A stretch of 64,000 bases of DNA from Thalassoglobus neptunius (GTDB lineage Bacteria; Planctomycetota; Planctomycetia; Planctomycetales; Planctomycetaceae), in the NCBI RefSeq assembly GCF_007859735.1, contig NZ_SIHI01000004.1:62373-126372 (forward strand), written 5' to 3'. Each line of letters starts with the position of its first letter. Position 1 is the first letter of the stretch. A program made the translations under genes and the position numbers. Positions 45,997 to 55,731 of the stretch are shown here, in pieces. Below the pieces are notes generated by a model. The model made no database searches. It worked only from the letters and a program-made list of their open reading frames with translations, and was not told the origin of the DNA.

Positions 45997-46737
45997 ATGT
46001 CTGAAAAGATTCTGACCGCGCTCCCCGTCTTCAATGAAGAACGTCACATTCGACCTGTTCTCGCTGAGGTTGCCCGGTACAGTCCGGAAATCCTTGTCGT
46101 GAACGATGGATCAAGCGACGGAACAGCTGCCGTGCTGGATGAAATTGACGGAATTCACGTGGTCACGCATGAGAAGAATCGCGGTTATGGAGCTGCGCTC
46201 GACAGTGCGTTTCAGTTTGCGATCAATAACGATTACGACGTTCTCGTAACGATTGATTGCGACGGCCAGCATCAACCTCAACTCATTCCGGAACTGGCTG
46301 ATGCGGTCTTTCACAGCGAAGGAGCCCCCTGGGACATCGTTTCCGGAAGTCGATACCTTCAGATCTTCGATGAAAACTCAATTCCGCCCGCTGAGCGGCG
46401 ACAAATCAACGTGTCGATCACTGAGCAGCTCAACAACTGTTTTGACTTGAACTTGACCGACTCGTTCTGCGGTTTCAAATCTTATCGAGTCGAAGCTCTG
46501 AAGAACTTTGAGATCACAGAGTTTGGATATGCGATGCCGCTTCAGTTCTGGATTCAAGCTGTGGGGCACAATTTGAAGGTCCGGGAATTTCCGGTTCCAC
46601 TGGTTTACCTCGAAGAAGAACGGTCTTTTGGGGGCTCGCTAGATGATTCTCGTCAGCGAATGGCGTACTATCAGTCCGTACTGAAACGGGAAATGGAAGC
46701 TCAAGGGGTCCCATGCGGCTCCGATGCAAAGTCCTGA
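45997..46737 (+). CDS. glycosyltransferase family 2 (polyprenyl-phosphate type)
   Basis: 246 residues with a clear AAAGGA ribosome site. GT2 motifs: LTALPVFNEERHIRPVLAEVA, ILVVNDGSSDGTAAVLDE with the first Asp, DVLVTIDCDGQHQPQLIPELA with the DxD-like metal site, and FCGFKSYRVEALKNFEITEFGYAMPLQF. The arrangement resembles DPM1-like synthases that load a sugar on polyprenyl phosphate, but there is no membrane helix. It is followed 50 bases later by the BshC-like gene. Confidence 0.9.
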   Translation: MSEKILTALPVFNEERHIRPVLAEVARYSPEILVVNDGSSDGTAAVLDEIDGIHVVTHEKNRGYGAALDSAFQFAINNDYDVLVTIDCDGQHQPQLIPELADAVFHSEGAPWDIVSGSRYLQIFDENSIPPAERRQINVSITEQLNNCFDLNLTDSFCGFKSYRVEALKNFEITEFGYAMPLQFWIQAVGHNLKVREFPVPLVYLEEERSFGGSLDDSRQRMAYYQSVLKREMEAQGVPCGSDAKS

Positions 46738-46787
46738 CGCTCGGCCATTCCCGTTTTCTCGCCAGTTTTAGCTTCGAGTCTCACTGA

Positions 46788-48434
46788 ATGATGTCCCGCC
46801 CTGTTTCCTCTGATTCCATCAAGCTTCGTGCTCCAAAAACGAGTGGATCGGTTTTATCGATTCCCGAGTTGGAGACGGCAATTCACGATGCGCAACGGAA
46901 TGCCGACGATTTCGCCTGCGCGAATGTGCAGATTGCGGGTGTGCCACTTTCCGAGTTTCGTGCTGCAACTCGACGAGAGCTGATTCAACGGGCTGCCGAT
47001 TGGACGAATCAGGTCACCGGCTCGATGATGGTCTGCGCGGAGTGTTCTCATCACGCTTCGTTACTTTTCGTCACAGGACATCAGCCACAACTTGCTCACC
47101 CAGGCGTCTGGGCAAAGAACTTCGCAGTCGCCTCAATGGCCCGAGAAGCCTCCGGCGTTGGACTGAATATCATTGTCGACAATGACACCGTTCAGACTCA
47201 GTCGCTGCGAATGCCGTCCGGATCAGAGGAGCGACCAAACCTCCTCAGTCTCAGTTTTGACCGCCCGCAACCTCAACAACCGTGGGAAGAACTGAAGATT
47301 CTGGACCGTGAGTTGTTTGACACCTTCGGAGACCGCGTCGTCGAGGCGATGTCAAATTGGGGAATCGAGCCACTCATTGCGAATGCATGGCCTGCGGCGA
47401 TTCAGAGCGCGAATCAAAGCAACTCAATGGCCCGTGCCCTTTCCGCTGCACGAATGAGCCAGGAGCGGGAATGGGGATTGGGAAATCTTGAACTTCCCCT
47501 GAGTGAACTTTGTCAGACAGATTCATTCCTGAAGTTTGCTGCCCATTTGATCGAACACGCCCAGGAATTTCACGCTGCATACAACGAAATCGTCACCGAA
47601 TACCGCCAAGTCCACAAAATCCGCAACGACCGGCATCCCGTCCCCAATCTCGAATCGAGTCCGGACGGACTCGAGCTTCCGCTGTGGTACTGGGTCGAAG
47701 GCGACCATTCACGCGGCCAAGTCTTCGTCAAGCAAGACGAGGATCGTGTTGAGTTGTCCTGTTTGGGAACGACCATCATGTCGTCGACGAAAGACGGCCT
47801 GTTCGAAGGCCTCAAACAACTCACTGAAAACGCAAAACTCCGCACTCGCGCATTAACAACAACTCTGTTTTCCCGACTTTGCTTTGCTGATCAATTCACT
47901 CACGGAATCGGCGGCGCGAAATATGACGAGATGACAGACCGGCTGATCGAGTCCTTTTTCGGAACCGCTCCACCTCGATTTCATATTCTGACAGCGACAT
48001 GCCATCTTCCCATTGCTTCCCACTCGGAAGCTTCCGAACGGGTCAGCGACATCCAAAGACGACTTCGCGACCTGCGATTCAATGCGGACCGTTACCTCAC
48101 AGGTCCCGAAGCTGATGCCCTCCGAGAGCGCAAAGATCAACTGATTCGCCAACACTGGCAGGCTCAGACGGAAGGATTCACGCGTGCGCAGCGACGTGAG
48201 CGGCAATTGGCGAACCGAGAACGTCACCGCCAGTTAAAGGAAGTTCAACAAGCACTGCATGCACTGGCGATGCCTCAGGAAGAACAGTTGCGTCGGGAAC
48301 TGGAACAGGCGGAAGCACAACTTCGAGCACACCAGATTCTGGGCAGCCGGGAATTTCCTGCGGTTCTCTTTCCGAGCCAAACGATTCTTGACCTGCAGTC
48401 AAAGATGGCTCGTGATGTTCACGTCAGTCTGTAA
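46788..48434 (+). CDS. uncharacterised protein, possibly distant BshC (bacillithiol synthase)-like
   Basis: 548 residues. An N-terminal block FVTGHQPQLAHPGVWAKNFAVASMA matches in pattern the BshC hallmark V-T-G-Q-Q-x-G-L...GPLY...K. A later RALTTTLFSRLCFADQFTHGIGGAKYDEM corresponds to the family's R-P-x-x-Q...G-G-P-x-E-x-x-Y region. The C-terminal ~130 residues are a Gln/Arg/Glu-rich coiled coil, also as in BshC, and the total length fits. The exact catalytic residues are not conserved, so I give family likeness only. No bshA/bshB gene is in the window. Confidence 0.5.
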   Translation: MMSRPVSSDSIKLRAPKTSGSVLSIPELETAIHDAQRNADDFACANVQIAGVPLSEFRAATRRELIQRAADWTNQVTGSMMVCAECSHHASLLFVTGHQPQLAHPGVWAKNFAVASMAREASGVGLNIIVDNDTVQTQSLRMPSGSEERPNLLSLSFDRPQPQQPWEELKILDRELFDTFGDRVVEAMSNWGIEPLIANAWPAAIQSANQSNSMARALSAARMSQEREWGLGNLELPLSELCQTDSFLKFAAHLIEHAQEFHAAYNEIVTEYRQVHKIRNDRHPVPNLESSPDGLELPLWYWVEGDHSRGQVFVKQDEDRVELSCLGTTIMSSTKDGLFEGLKQLTENAKLRTRALTTTLFSRLCFADQFTHGIGGAKYDEMTDRLIESFFGTAPPRFHILTATCHLPIASHSEASERVSDIQRRLRDLRFNADRYLTGPEADALRERKDQLIRQHWQAQTEGFTRAQRRERQLANRERHRQLKEVQQALHALAMPQEEQLRRELEQAEAQLRAHQILGSREFPAVLFPSQTILDLQSKMARDVHVSL

Positions 48435-48747
48435 TTCACTGCGCGCTGTAGAGACGTCCCGCTTCAACGCTCGGAATTTTGGTTCAAGGCACTGCTGATC
48501 GGGTGATTCTTCGTTTGAATGCGGCACTCTGCTTGATGAGACCGCCGGTCGCAAATCGGAAGGTCTGAATCACCACCTCTGTCAAGACCGGAAAATCTCA
48601 TTTCGGCAGAATACGCAACAGTTTCATGTGTTGCTCAGATTTCGACTTTTCCGGCTTTCCAGTTTCTTCAAACCTGTGTTAATCTTTTAACCACTGAACA
48701 CACTCATCACTTGAAGTCATTTCATTCGAACGGCACGTTCAATCGGC
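48435..48747. other. 313-base gap without a recognised gene
   Basis: Leader region before rimI. I see no hairpin followed by a T-run and no RNA gene. Confidence 0.35.
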
Positions 48748-49296
48748 ATGGAGGCCAATGTGGAGCCATCTTCTTCTTCCGAAAATCGCCTGGACGTTCA
48801 AATCCGATGGTTGATTCGTCGGGACATGACCGACGTTATTCAAATTGAACAATCAAGCTATGGGGAAGCCTGGACAGACGAAGACTTCCTCACTTGTCTG
48901 CGTCAGCGAAACTGCATTGGAATGGTCGCAGAACACGACCAGAAGATCGTTGGTTTCATGATCTACGAGTTGCACAAGTCACGATTACACATTCTGAACT
49001 TTGCAGTCGCTCCGGAAGCTCGACGCCAAGGCATCGGAACGCAAATGGTCTTGCGTCTGATCGACAAGCTTTCACAACAACGTCGCAGCGAAATCTTGAT
49101 CGAAGTTCGCGAGAGCGACCTCGACACCCAACTCTTCTTCAAGAAGCAAGGGTTTCGCGCTGTTTGCGTTCTTCGCAGACACTTCGACGACACCGAAGAA
49201 GACGCCTACACAATGCGTTTTCAACTGGCTGCCGAGCATGGGATCGACTCCCAGTTCGCGATTCGCAATCGAATCTCACAGTTCGGGGCTGCTTGA
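48748..49296 (+). CDS. rimI: GNAT N-acetyltransferase, RimI-like (ribosomal protein alanine N-acetyltransferase)
   Basis: 182 residues. IRWLIRRDMTDVIQIEQSSYGEAWTDEDFLTCL at the N-terminus, GFMIYEL, then the acetyl-CoA-binding LNFAVAPEARRQGIGTQMVLRLIDKL (R-x-x-G-x-G/A) and VRESDLDTQLFFKKQGFRAVCVLRRHF are RimI features. A ~20-residue Ser-rich extension precedes the domain. RimI in E. coli acetylates the N-terminus of ribosomal protein S18; substrates are broader in some bacteria. Calling it rimI is by pattern only. Confidence 0.78.
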   Translation: MEANVEPSSSSENRLDVQIRWLIRRDMTDVIQIEQSSYGEAWTDEDFLTCLRQRNCIGMVAEHDQKIVGFMIYELHKSRLHILNFAVAPEARRQGIGTQMVLRLIDKLSQQRRSEILIEVRESDLDTQLFFKKQGFRAVCVLRRHFDDTEEDAYTMRFQLAAEHGIDSQFAIRNRISQFGAA

Positions 49297-49997
49297 ATTT
49301 GCCGCCTGAAGCTGCCTGATTCAAACACGTACCGGAATGCGATTTCAGAGTCACTTTCAATTCGTTCGAATCGATTCGAGACGCTGATTTTCGCCACCTT
49401 GCAGAATCAAACGATGTCCAATGCCGCATCCAACCGATCGTTCGGACATCCAGAGACTGAGGACTGACTGCCGGTAAACAGGCAAATAAGCAATCGAAAT
49501 CATTGAATCCCCCCTGGTGCGCTCGTCACAGTTGACGGCGCATTTTTTTTGCGCCTACTCGATTGAGCCTGTCCTATGAACACGTTCTCGAGTTCCCCAT
49601 CGCAATACGTCGATGTTTTCGGCGCGCTGGACCGATCAGATTGCCTCACTTAGACTACAGCCTTTTCGAATCTGTGTTCACGGACTGATCTCTGCAAGCA
49701 TCACGCTGCGTCGTCTGTTCGTCTGCACTGAACAAGCCATTACCCTCGTTCGAATTCACCAATTTGTTCACCCGGCTGGCTGACGTCATTGCACTTCGAT
49801 TGGGTCCGTTCATTGAATGGCCATCTCGCAACTCGCAGAAAAACACTTCGACCGACGTTGTGAGATCTCGAAGTGAAAAGATCGGAAAGTTCACTCACGA
49901 AGTGTCGCTTTCCCCAAGGAGGATAAGCGACAAGAACGCGAATTCTCTGAGTGTCTCTTCATGATTGTCAGTCCGCGCAGCCTCTGGATGTCCCTTC
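49297..49997. other. 701-base gap containing one terminator
   Basis: Holds the terminator at 49518-49550 and otherwise no recognised gene. A frame from 49764 to 49964 has only a TTG start and a low-complexity product, so it is not called. Confidence 0.4.
49518..49550 (+). terminator. intrinsic terminator downstream of rimI
   Basis: A stem TGCGC(T)CGTC / GACGGCGCA with a one-base bulge and the six-base loop ACAGTT is followed by eight T. It is 222 bases after the rimI stop, so it may serve a longer 3' leader or an unrecognised small transcript. Confidence 0.8.
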
Positions 49998-50873
49998 GTG
50001 GATCAGGCACTCTCGAAAGTTAAAGTTCTCGTCGAAGCCCTCGAATGGATCAGACGTTTCCGCGATCGCTACGTTGTCGTCAAGTTGGGTGGCAGCGCGC
50101 TGGAAGAACCTGAGTCCGTGAAACGATGTCTTGCTGATGTCGTCTTCATGGAAGCAGTCGGAATGCGTCCGATCCTCGTCCATGGCGGCGGAAAAGCGAT
50201 CAGCCGAAGCGTCGCAGAAGCGGGCATCGAGCCCCGATTCGTACAGGGCCGGCGATACACTGACGAGAAAACACTCGAAATCGCGACACGTGTCCTCACC
50301 GAAGAGATCTGTGCATCTCTGGTTGATCTCATCAAAACACAGGGCGGACGTGCGGTTGGATTGCACGTTAACGAACAGCCCGTGCTGGAGGGCAAGAAAC
50401 TCACTCTGCAGGATGCGAACGGTGAGTCGATCGATCTTGGACGAGTTGGGTATGTCACAGGAATTCGAGAAGACGTGATCCACAGTGTTTGTCGGGGAGG
50501 CGTCATTCCCGTACTTCCTTCGATCGCAATCGACACCGAAGGTGGATCGCTCAATGTGAATGCGGACACCGCCGCAGCTGCGATTGCTGCACTGATCGGT
50601 GCCGAGAAACTTGTCTTTCTGAGTGACGTTCCCGGGATCTTTCTGAACAAAGAAGACCCGTCAACACTCGTCCCGCACCTGACAATTCGTCGCTGTCGAG
50701 AACTGATCGGCGACGGGACCATCGCCACCGGAATGGTTCCCAAAGTCGAAGCTGCGCTCGATGCACTGGAAGTCGGAGTCGGAAAAGTACACATCATCGA
50801 CGCCAACATCCCTCATTCGCTATTGTTGGAAGTCTATTCCGATCAAGGGATCGGAACGGAAATCGTCGGCTGA
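49998..50873 (+). CDS. argB: acetylglutamate kinase
   Basis: 291 residues from the GTG at 49998. An in-frame TTG at 49965 would also start the ORF, but the GTG agrees with the family N-terminus ([18 protein letters not shown]). It phosphorylates N-acetylglutamate in arginine biosynthesis. Motifs: [53 protein letters not shown] and [10 protein letters not shown]. The ribosome site is poor. The next gene is argD, 164 bases on, in the same direction. Confidence 0.92.
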   Translation: MDQALSKVKVLVEALEWIRRFRDRYVVVKLGGSALEEPESVKRCLADVVFMEAVGMRPILVHGGGKAISRSVAEAGIEPRFVQGRRYTDEKTLEIATRVLTEEICASLVDLIKTQGGRAVGLHVNEQPVLEGKKLTLQDANGESIDLGRVGYVTGIREDVIHSVCRGGVIPVLPSIAIDTEGGSLNVNADTAAAAIAALIGAEKLVFLSDVPGIFLNKEDPSTLVPHLTIRRCRELIGDGTIATGMVPKVEAALDALEVGVGKVHIIDANIPHSLLLEVYSDQGIGTEIVG

Positions 50874-51037
50874 ATCTCAGCCCTCGACACGGAAACTCGT
50901 CGAATCGTTTCCGCGGTCCAGTGACGTGAACAATCGTGGTGTTCCGTTGTCAGATGTTGTTTCTCGACACCGGATTTCGTGTTTTCATCCTGCCGATTCG
51001 TATCGGACATCCAAGTCAGTTTCAGTACAGAGTTTTC

Positions 51038-52252
51038 ATGGCCACACAACCCCGCAGCAGTCAAGAAACGATCGCGTTGTTCGATCAGTACGTCATCCCC
51101 AACTACCGACGATTTCCAATCAGTCTGGTTCGTGGCGAGGGAAGTACTGTCTACGATGCCGAAGGGAAAAAGTATCTCGATCTATTTCCCGGATGGGGAT
51201 GTAACATTCTCGGATACTCTCCGGAACGAGTGATTCAGGCTGTTCAGGAACAGGTGGCGCGTCTGATCCATGTTCCGAATACGTGGTACATGGAACCTCA
51301 GGGAGAGTTTGCGGAAGCACTCTGCACGCGAGGATTCGGAAAGAGCTTCTTCTGCAACAGCGGGGCCGAAGCGGTCGAAGGAGCAATCAAACTCGCACGG
51401 CTTCATACGTCAGAAAATCGCTACAAAATTATCTCCTTTCAGAACGGGTTTCATGGCCGCACTTATGGAGCGGTGACCGCAACAGCGCAACCGAAGTACC
51501 ATCAGGGAATCGGCCCCATGGTCGCCGGGTTCACATACGCCCCGCACAACGATCTCGATGCAGTCCGTGAATTGATCGATTCTGAAACGGCCGCCATTCT
51601 CATCGAGCCTGTTCAGGGTGAGGGCGGAGTCAACACGCCTGCGGAAGGGTTTCTGCAGGGGCTCCGCGAACTCTGTGACGAGAACGAAATGGTCCTCATC
51701 TTTGATGAAGTTCAGACAGGCATGGGAAGGACCGGAAACTGGTTCGGCTACCAGACGTTCGGAGTTCAGCCGGACATTATGACGATGGCCAAAGGAATCG
51801 CAGCGGGAATCGCCTGCGGGGCGATCATTGCCAAGGACGAAATCGCTCCGTCGCTTCGCCCCGGAATGCACGCCAGCACCTTCGGAGGAAATCCCATCGC
51901 GATGGTGGCAGGAAACGCGACCATCGAAACGATCGAAAGCGAAAATTTGCTCGAGCACTGCCAGACAATGTCGTCGCAGTTCGAGGAGTTCTTCACCAAA
52001 CTCAAAGAGGAAATTCCGATCATCCGCGACCTGAGGGTCTGCGGAATGATGATCGGAATTGATCTGACAATCGAGTCAGCCCCGGCGGTTGGCCTCGCTA
52101 TGGAACGCGGACTCTTGCTCAATTCGACTCACGACACCGTGATCCGCCTTCTGCCAGCACTCAATGTGACGGAGAGCGAAGTTGCACAAGGTTGCGAAAT
52201 CATCGCCGATGTGATTCGAGAAATGGCCGAGTCCGCTGCTCCTCAAAACTAG
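51038..52252 (+). CDS. argD: acetylornithine aminotransferase
   Basis: 404 residues from ATG 51038 (frame open to 50936). It is a class III PLP aminotransferase: N-terminal [30 protein letters not shown], phosphate cup [46 protein letters not shown]-anchoring Asp in [14 protein letters not shown], and the catalytic Lys in [12 protein letters not shown]. The adjacent argB supports the ArgD role over other class III aminotransferases. Its TAG stop is the first three bases of repeat copy 3. Confidence 0.9.
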   Translation: MATQPRSSQETIALFDQYVIPNYRRFPISLVRGEGSTVYDAEGKKYLDLFPGWGCNILGYSPERVIQAVQEQVARLIHVPNTWYMEPQGEFAEALCTRGFGKSFFCNSGAEAVEGAIKLARLHTSENRYKIISFQNGFHGRTYGAVTATAQPKYHQGIGPMVAGFTYAPHNDLDAVRELIDSETAAILIEPVQGEGGVNTPAEGFLQGLRELCDENEMVLIFDEVQTGMGRTGNWFGYQTFGVQPDIMTMAKGIAAGIACGAIIAKDEIAPSLRPGMHASTFGGNPIAMVAGNATIETIESENLLEHCQTMSSQFEEFFTKLKEEIPIIRDLRVCGMMIGIDLTIESAPAVGLAMERGLLLNSTHDTVIRLLPALNVTESEVAQGCEIIADVIREMAESAAPQN

Positions 52253-52351
52253 AGCAAGTTGCTCTTTCCTATGCACTCGCTTGCGCCGTTTCATCAGTCA
52301 AAAGGCTCAGTTGGCTCGTGAGAGAGAGTGCAAATCAAAGAACTCCTCTCA
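52250..52351 (+). repeat. interspersed hairpin repeat, copy 3 (degenerate right end)
   Basis: It starts with intact TAGAGCAAGTTGCTCTTTCC. The right end (CCTCTCA instead of TGCTCTA) has decayed, so the terminal inverted repeat is imperfect. It lies between convergent argD and pyrF, and its first three bases are the argD stop codon. Confidence 0.82.
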
Positions 52352-52375
52352 TGAAAAGAACCGACCGGTTGACTG

Positions 52376-53323
52376 CTAGGACGACTTGAGATTCCCCACT
52401 GGAGTATGTTCTGCCAGATCGGCGATCATGAGCTTCGCAGCCGATTCGACAGCTTCTTCCCAGCGGGCCTCTCCGAATTCTTCGGCCAATGGGCTCTTGC
52501 GGTAACTGAAAATGATGCCTCGTGAGCTGTTGATCACAGCTCCGAGGCCATTTGAATCAAACGCCGAAGCGACATCTTTCGACGTTCCTCCCTGACTTCC
52601 GTATCCCGGAACCAGTAGCGGAACGTGCTTCATTCGCGCGCGGAGCTCTTCAAGTTCTTTGGGAAAGGTCGCTCCAACAACAGCTCCGATGGACCCGTAT
52701 TCCGCTCCGTTTGCGAATTCACTGGAGAGTCGCTCAACTCCGTCGGCCACCGCTTCGAACAGCGTGGAACCTTCGGTCGTTCGATCCTGAAAGTCCCCTG
52801 CCCCTGGATTGCTCGTCCTGACCAGAACATACAGCCCTCCCCCGACTTCAGAGGCGCGTTGGACGAATGGCTGGAGAGTGTCCACGCCCATATAGGGATT
52901 GACGGTCAGAGCGTCCGCCGCGAACGGAGCAGACGACGGATCTTCTCCCGCGAGATAGGCATTGGCGTAAGCTTGTGCGGTGGAACCGATATCTCCTCGC
53001 TTCGCATCACAAATCACGATCAACCCGGCATCGCGAGCAGCGCGAATGACGTTTCGTAGTGCCTGAACACCTTCGGGCCCGCATTCTTCGAAAAACGCAG
53101 ATTGAGGTTTCACTGCCGGAACAAGTGGCGCGACGACATCGATGATTCTCAAACAGAATTCTTCGTAAGCAGATGCCCGGCCGATCATCGAATCACCGTG
53201 CTTGTCCAATGCCGATGATCGAATTGTCTCAGGCAACTGTTCCCAGCGTGGATCGAGTCCAACAAGAGCTGCGGTCTGCTTCTTTTGAATCGCTGAATGA
53301 AGCCGCTGGATATAAGGAATCAT
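52376..53323 (-). CDS. pyrF: orotidine 5'-phosphate decarboxylase (type 2)
   Basis: 315 residues, close to the longer subfamily-2 PyrF length. It decarboxylates OMP to UMP. The N-terminus carries [32 protein letters not shown] and the catalytic D-x-K-x-x-D: [22 protein letters not shown]; then [27 protein letters not shown] and [15 protein letters not shown]. Its stop (TAG at 52376) lies 25 bases past the decayed end of repeat copy 3. Confidence 0.93.
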   Translation of the reverse strand: MIPYIQRLHSAIQKKQTAALVGLDPRWEQLPETIRSSALDKHGDSMIGRASAYEEFCLRIIDVVAPLVPAVKPQSAFFEECGPEGVQALRNVIRAARDAGLIVICDAKRGDIGSTAQAYANAYLAGEDPSSAPFAADALTVNPYMGVDTLQPFVQRASEVGGGLYVLVRTSNPGAGDFQDRTTEGSTLFEAVADGVERLSSEFANGAEYGSIGAVVGATFPKELEELRARMKHVPLLVPGYGSQGGTSKDVASAFDSNGLGAVINSSRGIIFSYRKSPLAEEFGEARWEEAVESAAKLMIADLAEHTPVGNLKSS

Positions 53324-53448
53324 AACTCACTCACTTTGAAAGCATTTCTCGAATTCGTCTCCACGAATTCGCACGAGCAAATAGAACGAAAACAATTTCC
53401 AACCGTCGATGCAACGCGCCGGTGAGAACAAGAATCCCAAGGTGCGGT

Positions 53449-54798
53449 TCACTCTTCAGTATTGGACTCAGACACATGAGCCACTGCTTCGTCTTTCGGT
53501 TGATCGACACGATACAAGTACTGATTCGTTCGAATGAAGAGACTTCCATCCGACACAGAAACGGACGACATTCCCCCGCCGTCCGCGAGAGTGTTCTTCG
53601 ACAGCAGTTGGAATTCGGGGTCGACTTCAAAGACGAAAACCGTTCCATCTTCATCGGGAACATAGAATTTCTCGCCGACTTGAATTGGAGTAGCGCTGAA
53701 ATTCCCTCCAAGTCGTTCACGCCACTTCTGTTTTCCGGTCTCCAGATCGAACGCCGCCAGTGTTCCATCATCCGCGAGCAAGAGAGCTGTGTTTTCGACG
53801 ATGACCGGTGACGGAACATAAGAGACATTTCGACTCCCTTCCCAGATGACCGAAGCATCGGTGCCGTCGCCTTCAACTTTCACACACAGAATCTGCTTTT
53901 CGTCGTACCCACCGCTGATCAGAAGATACGGATCAGAGGAAGCGACACTGTTCGCAGTCACTTTGGATGGCCCATCGATCGTCCACAACAATTCTCCGTT
54001 CGACGGATCGTAGCTTTTGGTCTGTAAGTATCCTGTCTGAATGAGTTGAGGACGCCCCGCGAGTGTGGCAACGATCGGAGTGGAATAATTCCCCCGCTGT
54101 CCAGGACCGTCTCTCTGAACTCTCCAAAGGATGTCTCCACTTGCTCGATCGACTGCGGCTAAGAATCCGTTGAGAGAGCTGTCGCCAGCAACAATAACAC
54201 TTCGACCAAAGAGAGTCGGAGACGCTCCAAAGCCGTGATCAGACTGATACGGACCAGCATCGCAGTCCCAGACAAGCGCCCCTTCCATGTCATAAGCAGC
54301 CAGCTGGACACGTTCATGATTGGCAAACGTCACGAATACGAGATGCCCATCACTGGCGGGCGTCGCCGAGGCTTGAGAGTTCTTCGAATGGATTCTCGGC
54401 AGCCCACCTTGATTGACAACTTGATTCCAAAGCACCTCGCCCGTCTCTCTGGAAAGACACAGGAGCGATTGCGTCTCCTTTTGCGGATCGGCCGTCGCGA
54501 TGAAGACACGATCCCCGACGATGACAGGAGATGCATGTCCTCGTCCCGGAATCTCATGCTTCCAGGTGACGTTCTCGCTTTCAGACCATTGAACCGGCGT
54601 GTTCGAATCGGCCAGTTCTCCGTTCTGATCCGGACCTCGCCACATCGGCCAGTCGCCCTCGGAAATTTCAATGTCAGGTGCCTGACTCTCGGACGATTCG
54701 TTGCCGACGGAGACCGTTTCAATCTCCATCATCTTTCCTCGACGTCCACAGCCCATTCCAAGAATGCAGAGAAAGACAATCCATACGAATCTGTTCAT
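53449..54798 (-). CDS. exported PQQ-like beta-propeller protein (possible lipoprotein)
   Basis: 449 residues from ATG 54798, since the upstream frame (to 54963) has no signal. MNRFVWIVFLCILGMGCGRRG is a signal followed by a Cys; the lipobox is imperfect (Gly at -3). The body starts WPMWRGPDQNGEL and HEIPGRGHASPVIVGDRVFIATADP, followed by propeller blades (LLCLSRETGEVLWNQV, LAAYDMEGALVWDCD, LAAVDRASGDILWRV). It is a paralogue of the protein at 24127-25326. Function unknown; possibly an outer-surface binding propeller. Confidence 0.8.
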   Translation of the reverse strand: MNRFVWIVFLCILGMGCGRRGKMMEIETVSVGNESSESQAPDIEISEGDWPMWRGPDQNGELADSNTPVQWSESENVTWKHEIPGRGHASPVIVGDRVFIATADPQKETQSLLCLSRETGEVLWNQVVNQGGLPRIHSKNSQASATPASDGHLVFVTFANHERVQLAAYDMEGALVWDCDAGPYQSDHGFGASPTLFGRSVIVAGDSSLNGFLAAVDRASGDILWRVQRDGPGQRGNYSTPIVATLAGRPQLIQTGYLQTKSYDPSNGELLWTIDGPSKVTANSVASSDPYLLISGGYDEKQILCVKVEGDGTDASVIWEGSRNVSYVPSPVIVENTALLLADDGTLAAFDLETGKQKWRERLGGNFSATPIQVGEKFYVPDEDGTVFVFEVDPEFQLLSKNTLADGGGMSSVSVSDGSLFIRTNQYLYRVDQPKDEAVAHVSESNTEE

Positions 54799-55075
54799 CA
54801 TTAAGTCTCGAAGAATGGTGAGGGGAATCGGCCCCATGGTAGCCAGTCGCGAGTCGGATTTCACTCGGTGTCCGTGAAGTTCGGGGAAAGTGTCGCCTGG
54901 AAATCCATTAGCGTTTCTTAATACGAAAGTTCCAAAACGTGATTTCGAACAGCGGCGGATCATTCGACGAGACCGGGGTGTTTACCAGGAAACAGCGACT
55001 GTCTAAAGTTGAGCCAACGGTGACAGCTCAACCCCTCATCGAAGCCACTCCATTCGCCCTGAAGGAAGAACTCGC

Positions 55076-55564
55076 ATGGAACCAGTATTAAATGCGTTTC
55101 GATTTACGAAGTCTTTTGCACACTTGCTTGCTGCGGATATTGATGACCGCGAGATGGCACAGATCCCGCATCCCGGAATGAATCATCCTGCCTGGATTCT
55201 TGGTCATGTCGCCCTCGGAGCTGATCTTGTGGCGAAGTTGTTGGGAGAGCCGACGTTGACCGACGAAGAATGGTTGCGAGTCTACGGCCCCGGATCGACA
55301 TGCAGCGAAGACCGTTCGGTCTACCCGACGAAATCGTCACTGCTTACCAAACTGGACGATGTCTACGAAGCAGTTGAAAAAATGATCGCAGCAGCGACTC
55401 CGGCACAACTCTCTGCTCCGAATGCGACGCCCTTCTTCCCGGAGCAGTTTCCAACGACCGGCGACTTGATTGTGCATCTCATGACGACGCACGCATCGAT
55501 GCATCTCGGTCAACTCTCTGCATGGCGGCGCTGTGTGGGAAAAGGATCAGTGCTGGGAGTGTAA
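55076..55564 (+). CDS. DinB-family metal-binding protein
   Basis: 162-residue four-helix protein of the DinB/YfiT-like superfamily. The metal-ligand His pattern is visible: HPAWILGHV near residue 39 for the first His, and HLMTTHASMHLGQLSAW near the end for the other two. Members include thiol transferases and uncharacterised stress proteins. Single gene; the start is the first ATG after AAGGAAG. Confidence 0.8.
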   Translation: MEPVLNAFRFTKSFAHLLAADIDDREMAQIPHPGMNHPAWILGHVALGADLVAKLLGEPTLTDEEWLRVYGPGSTCSEDRSVYPTKSSLLTKLDDVYEAVEKMIAAATPAQLSAPNATPFFPEQFPTTGDLIVHLMTTHASMHLGQLSAWRRCVGKGSVLGV

Positions 55565-55731
55565 ACCTCGAAAGACCATTTGCTCCTGACTCTCCGATTC
55601 TCTGCTCTTGCCGGAGTGGAATCGCTGCACTGACATGAACGTTGTTTCGGAGACAGGGGCAATCGCTGGCCGAACGTTGAATCAGAACTGATCGCCGGGG
55701 TTGAAGAGTTCGCGACCGACAAGCGCAACGA

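Noticed and set aside
49764-49964. 66-residue frame just before argB
   Set aside because: TTG start, no ribosome site, Ser/Arg/Asn-rich product without family likeness; it ends where the argB frame opens, which is coincidental.
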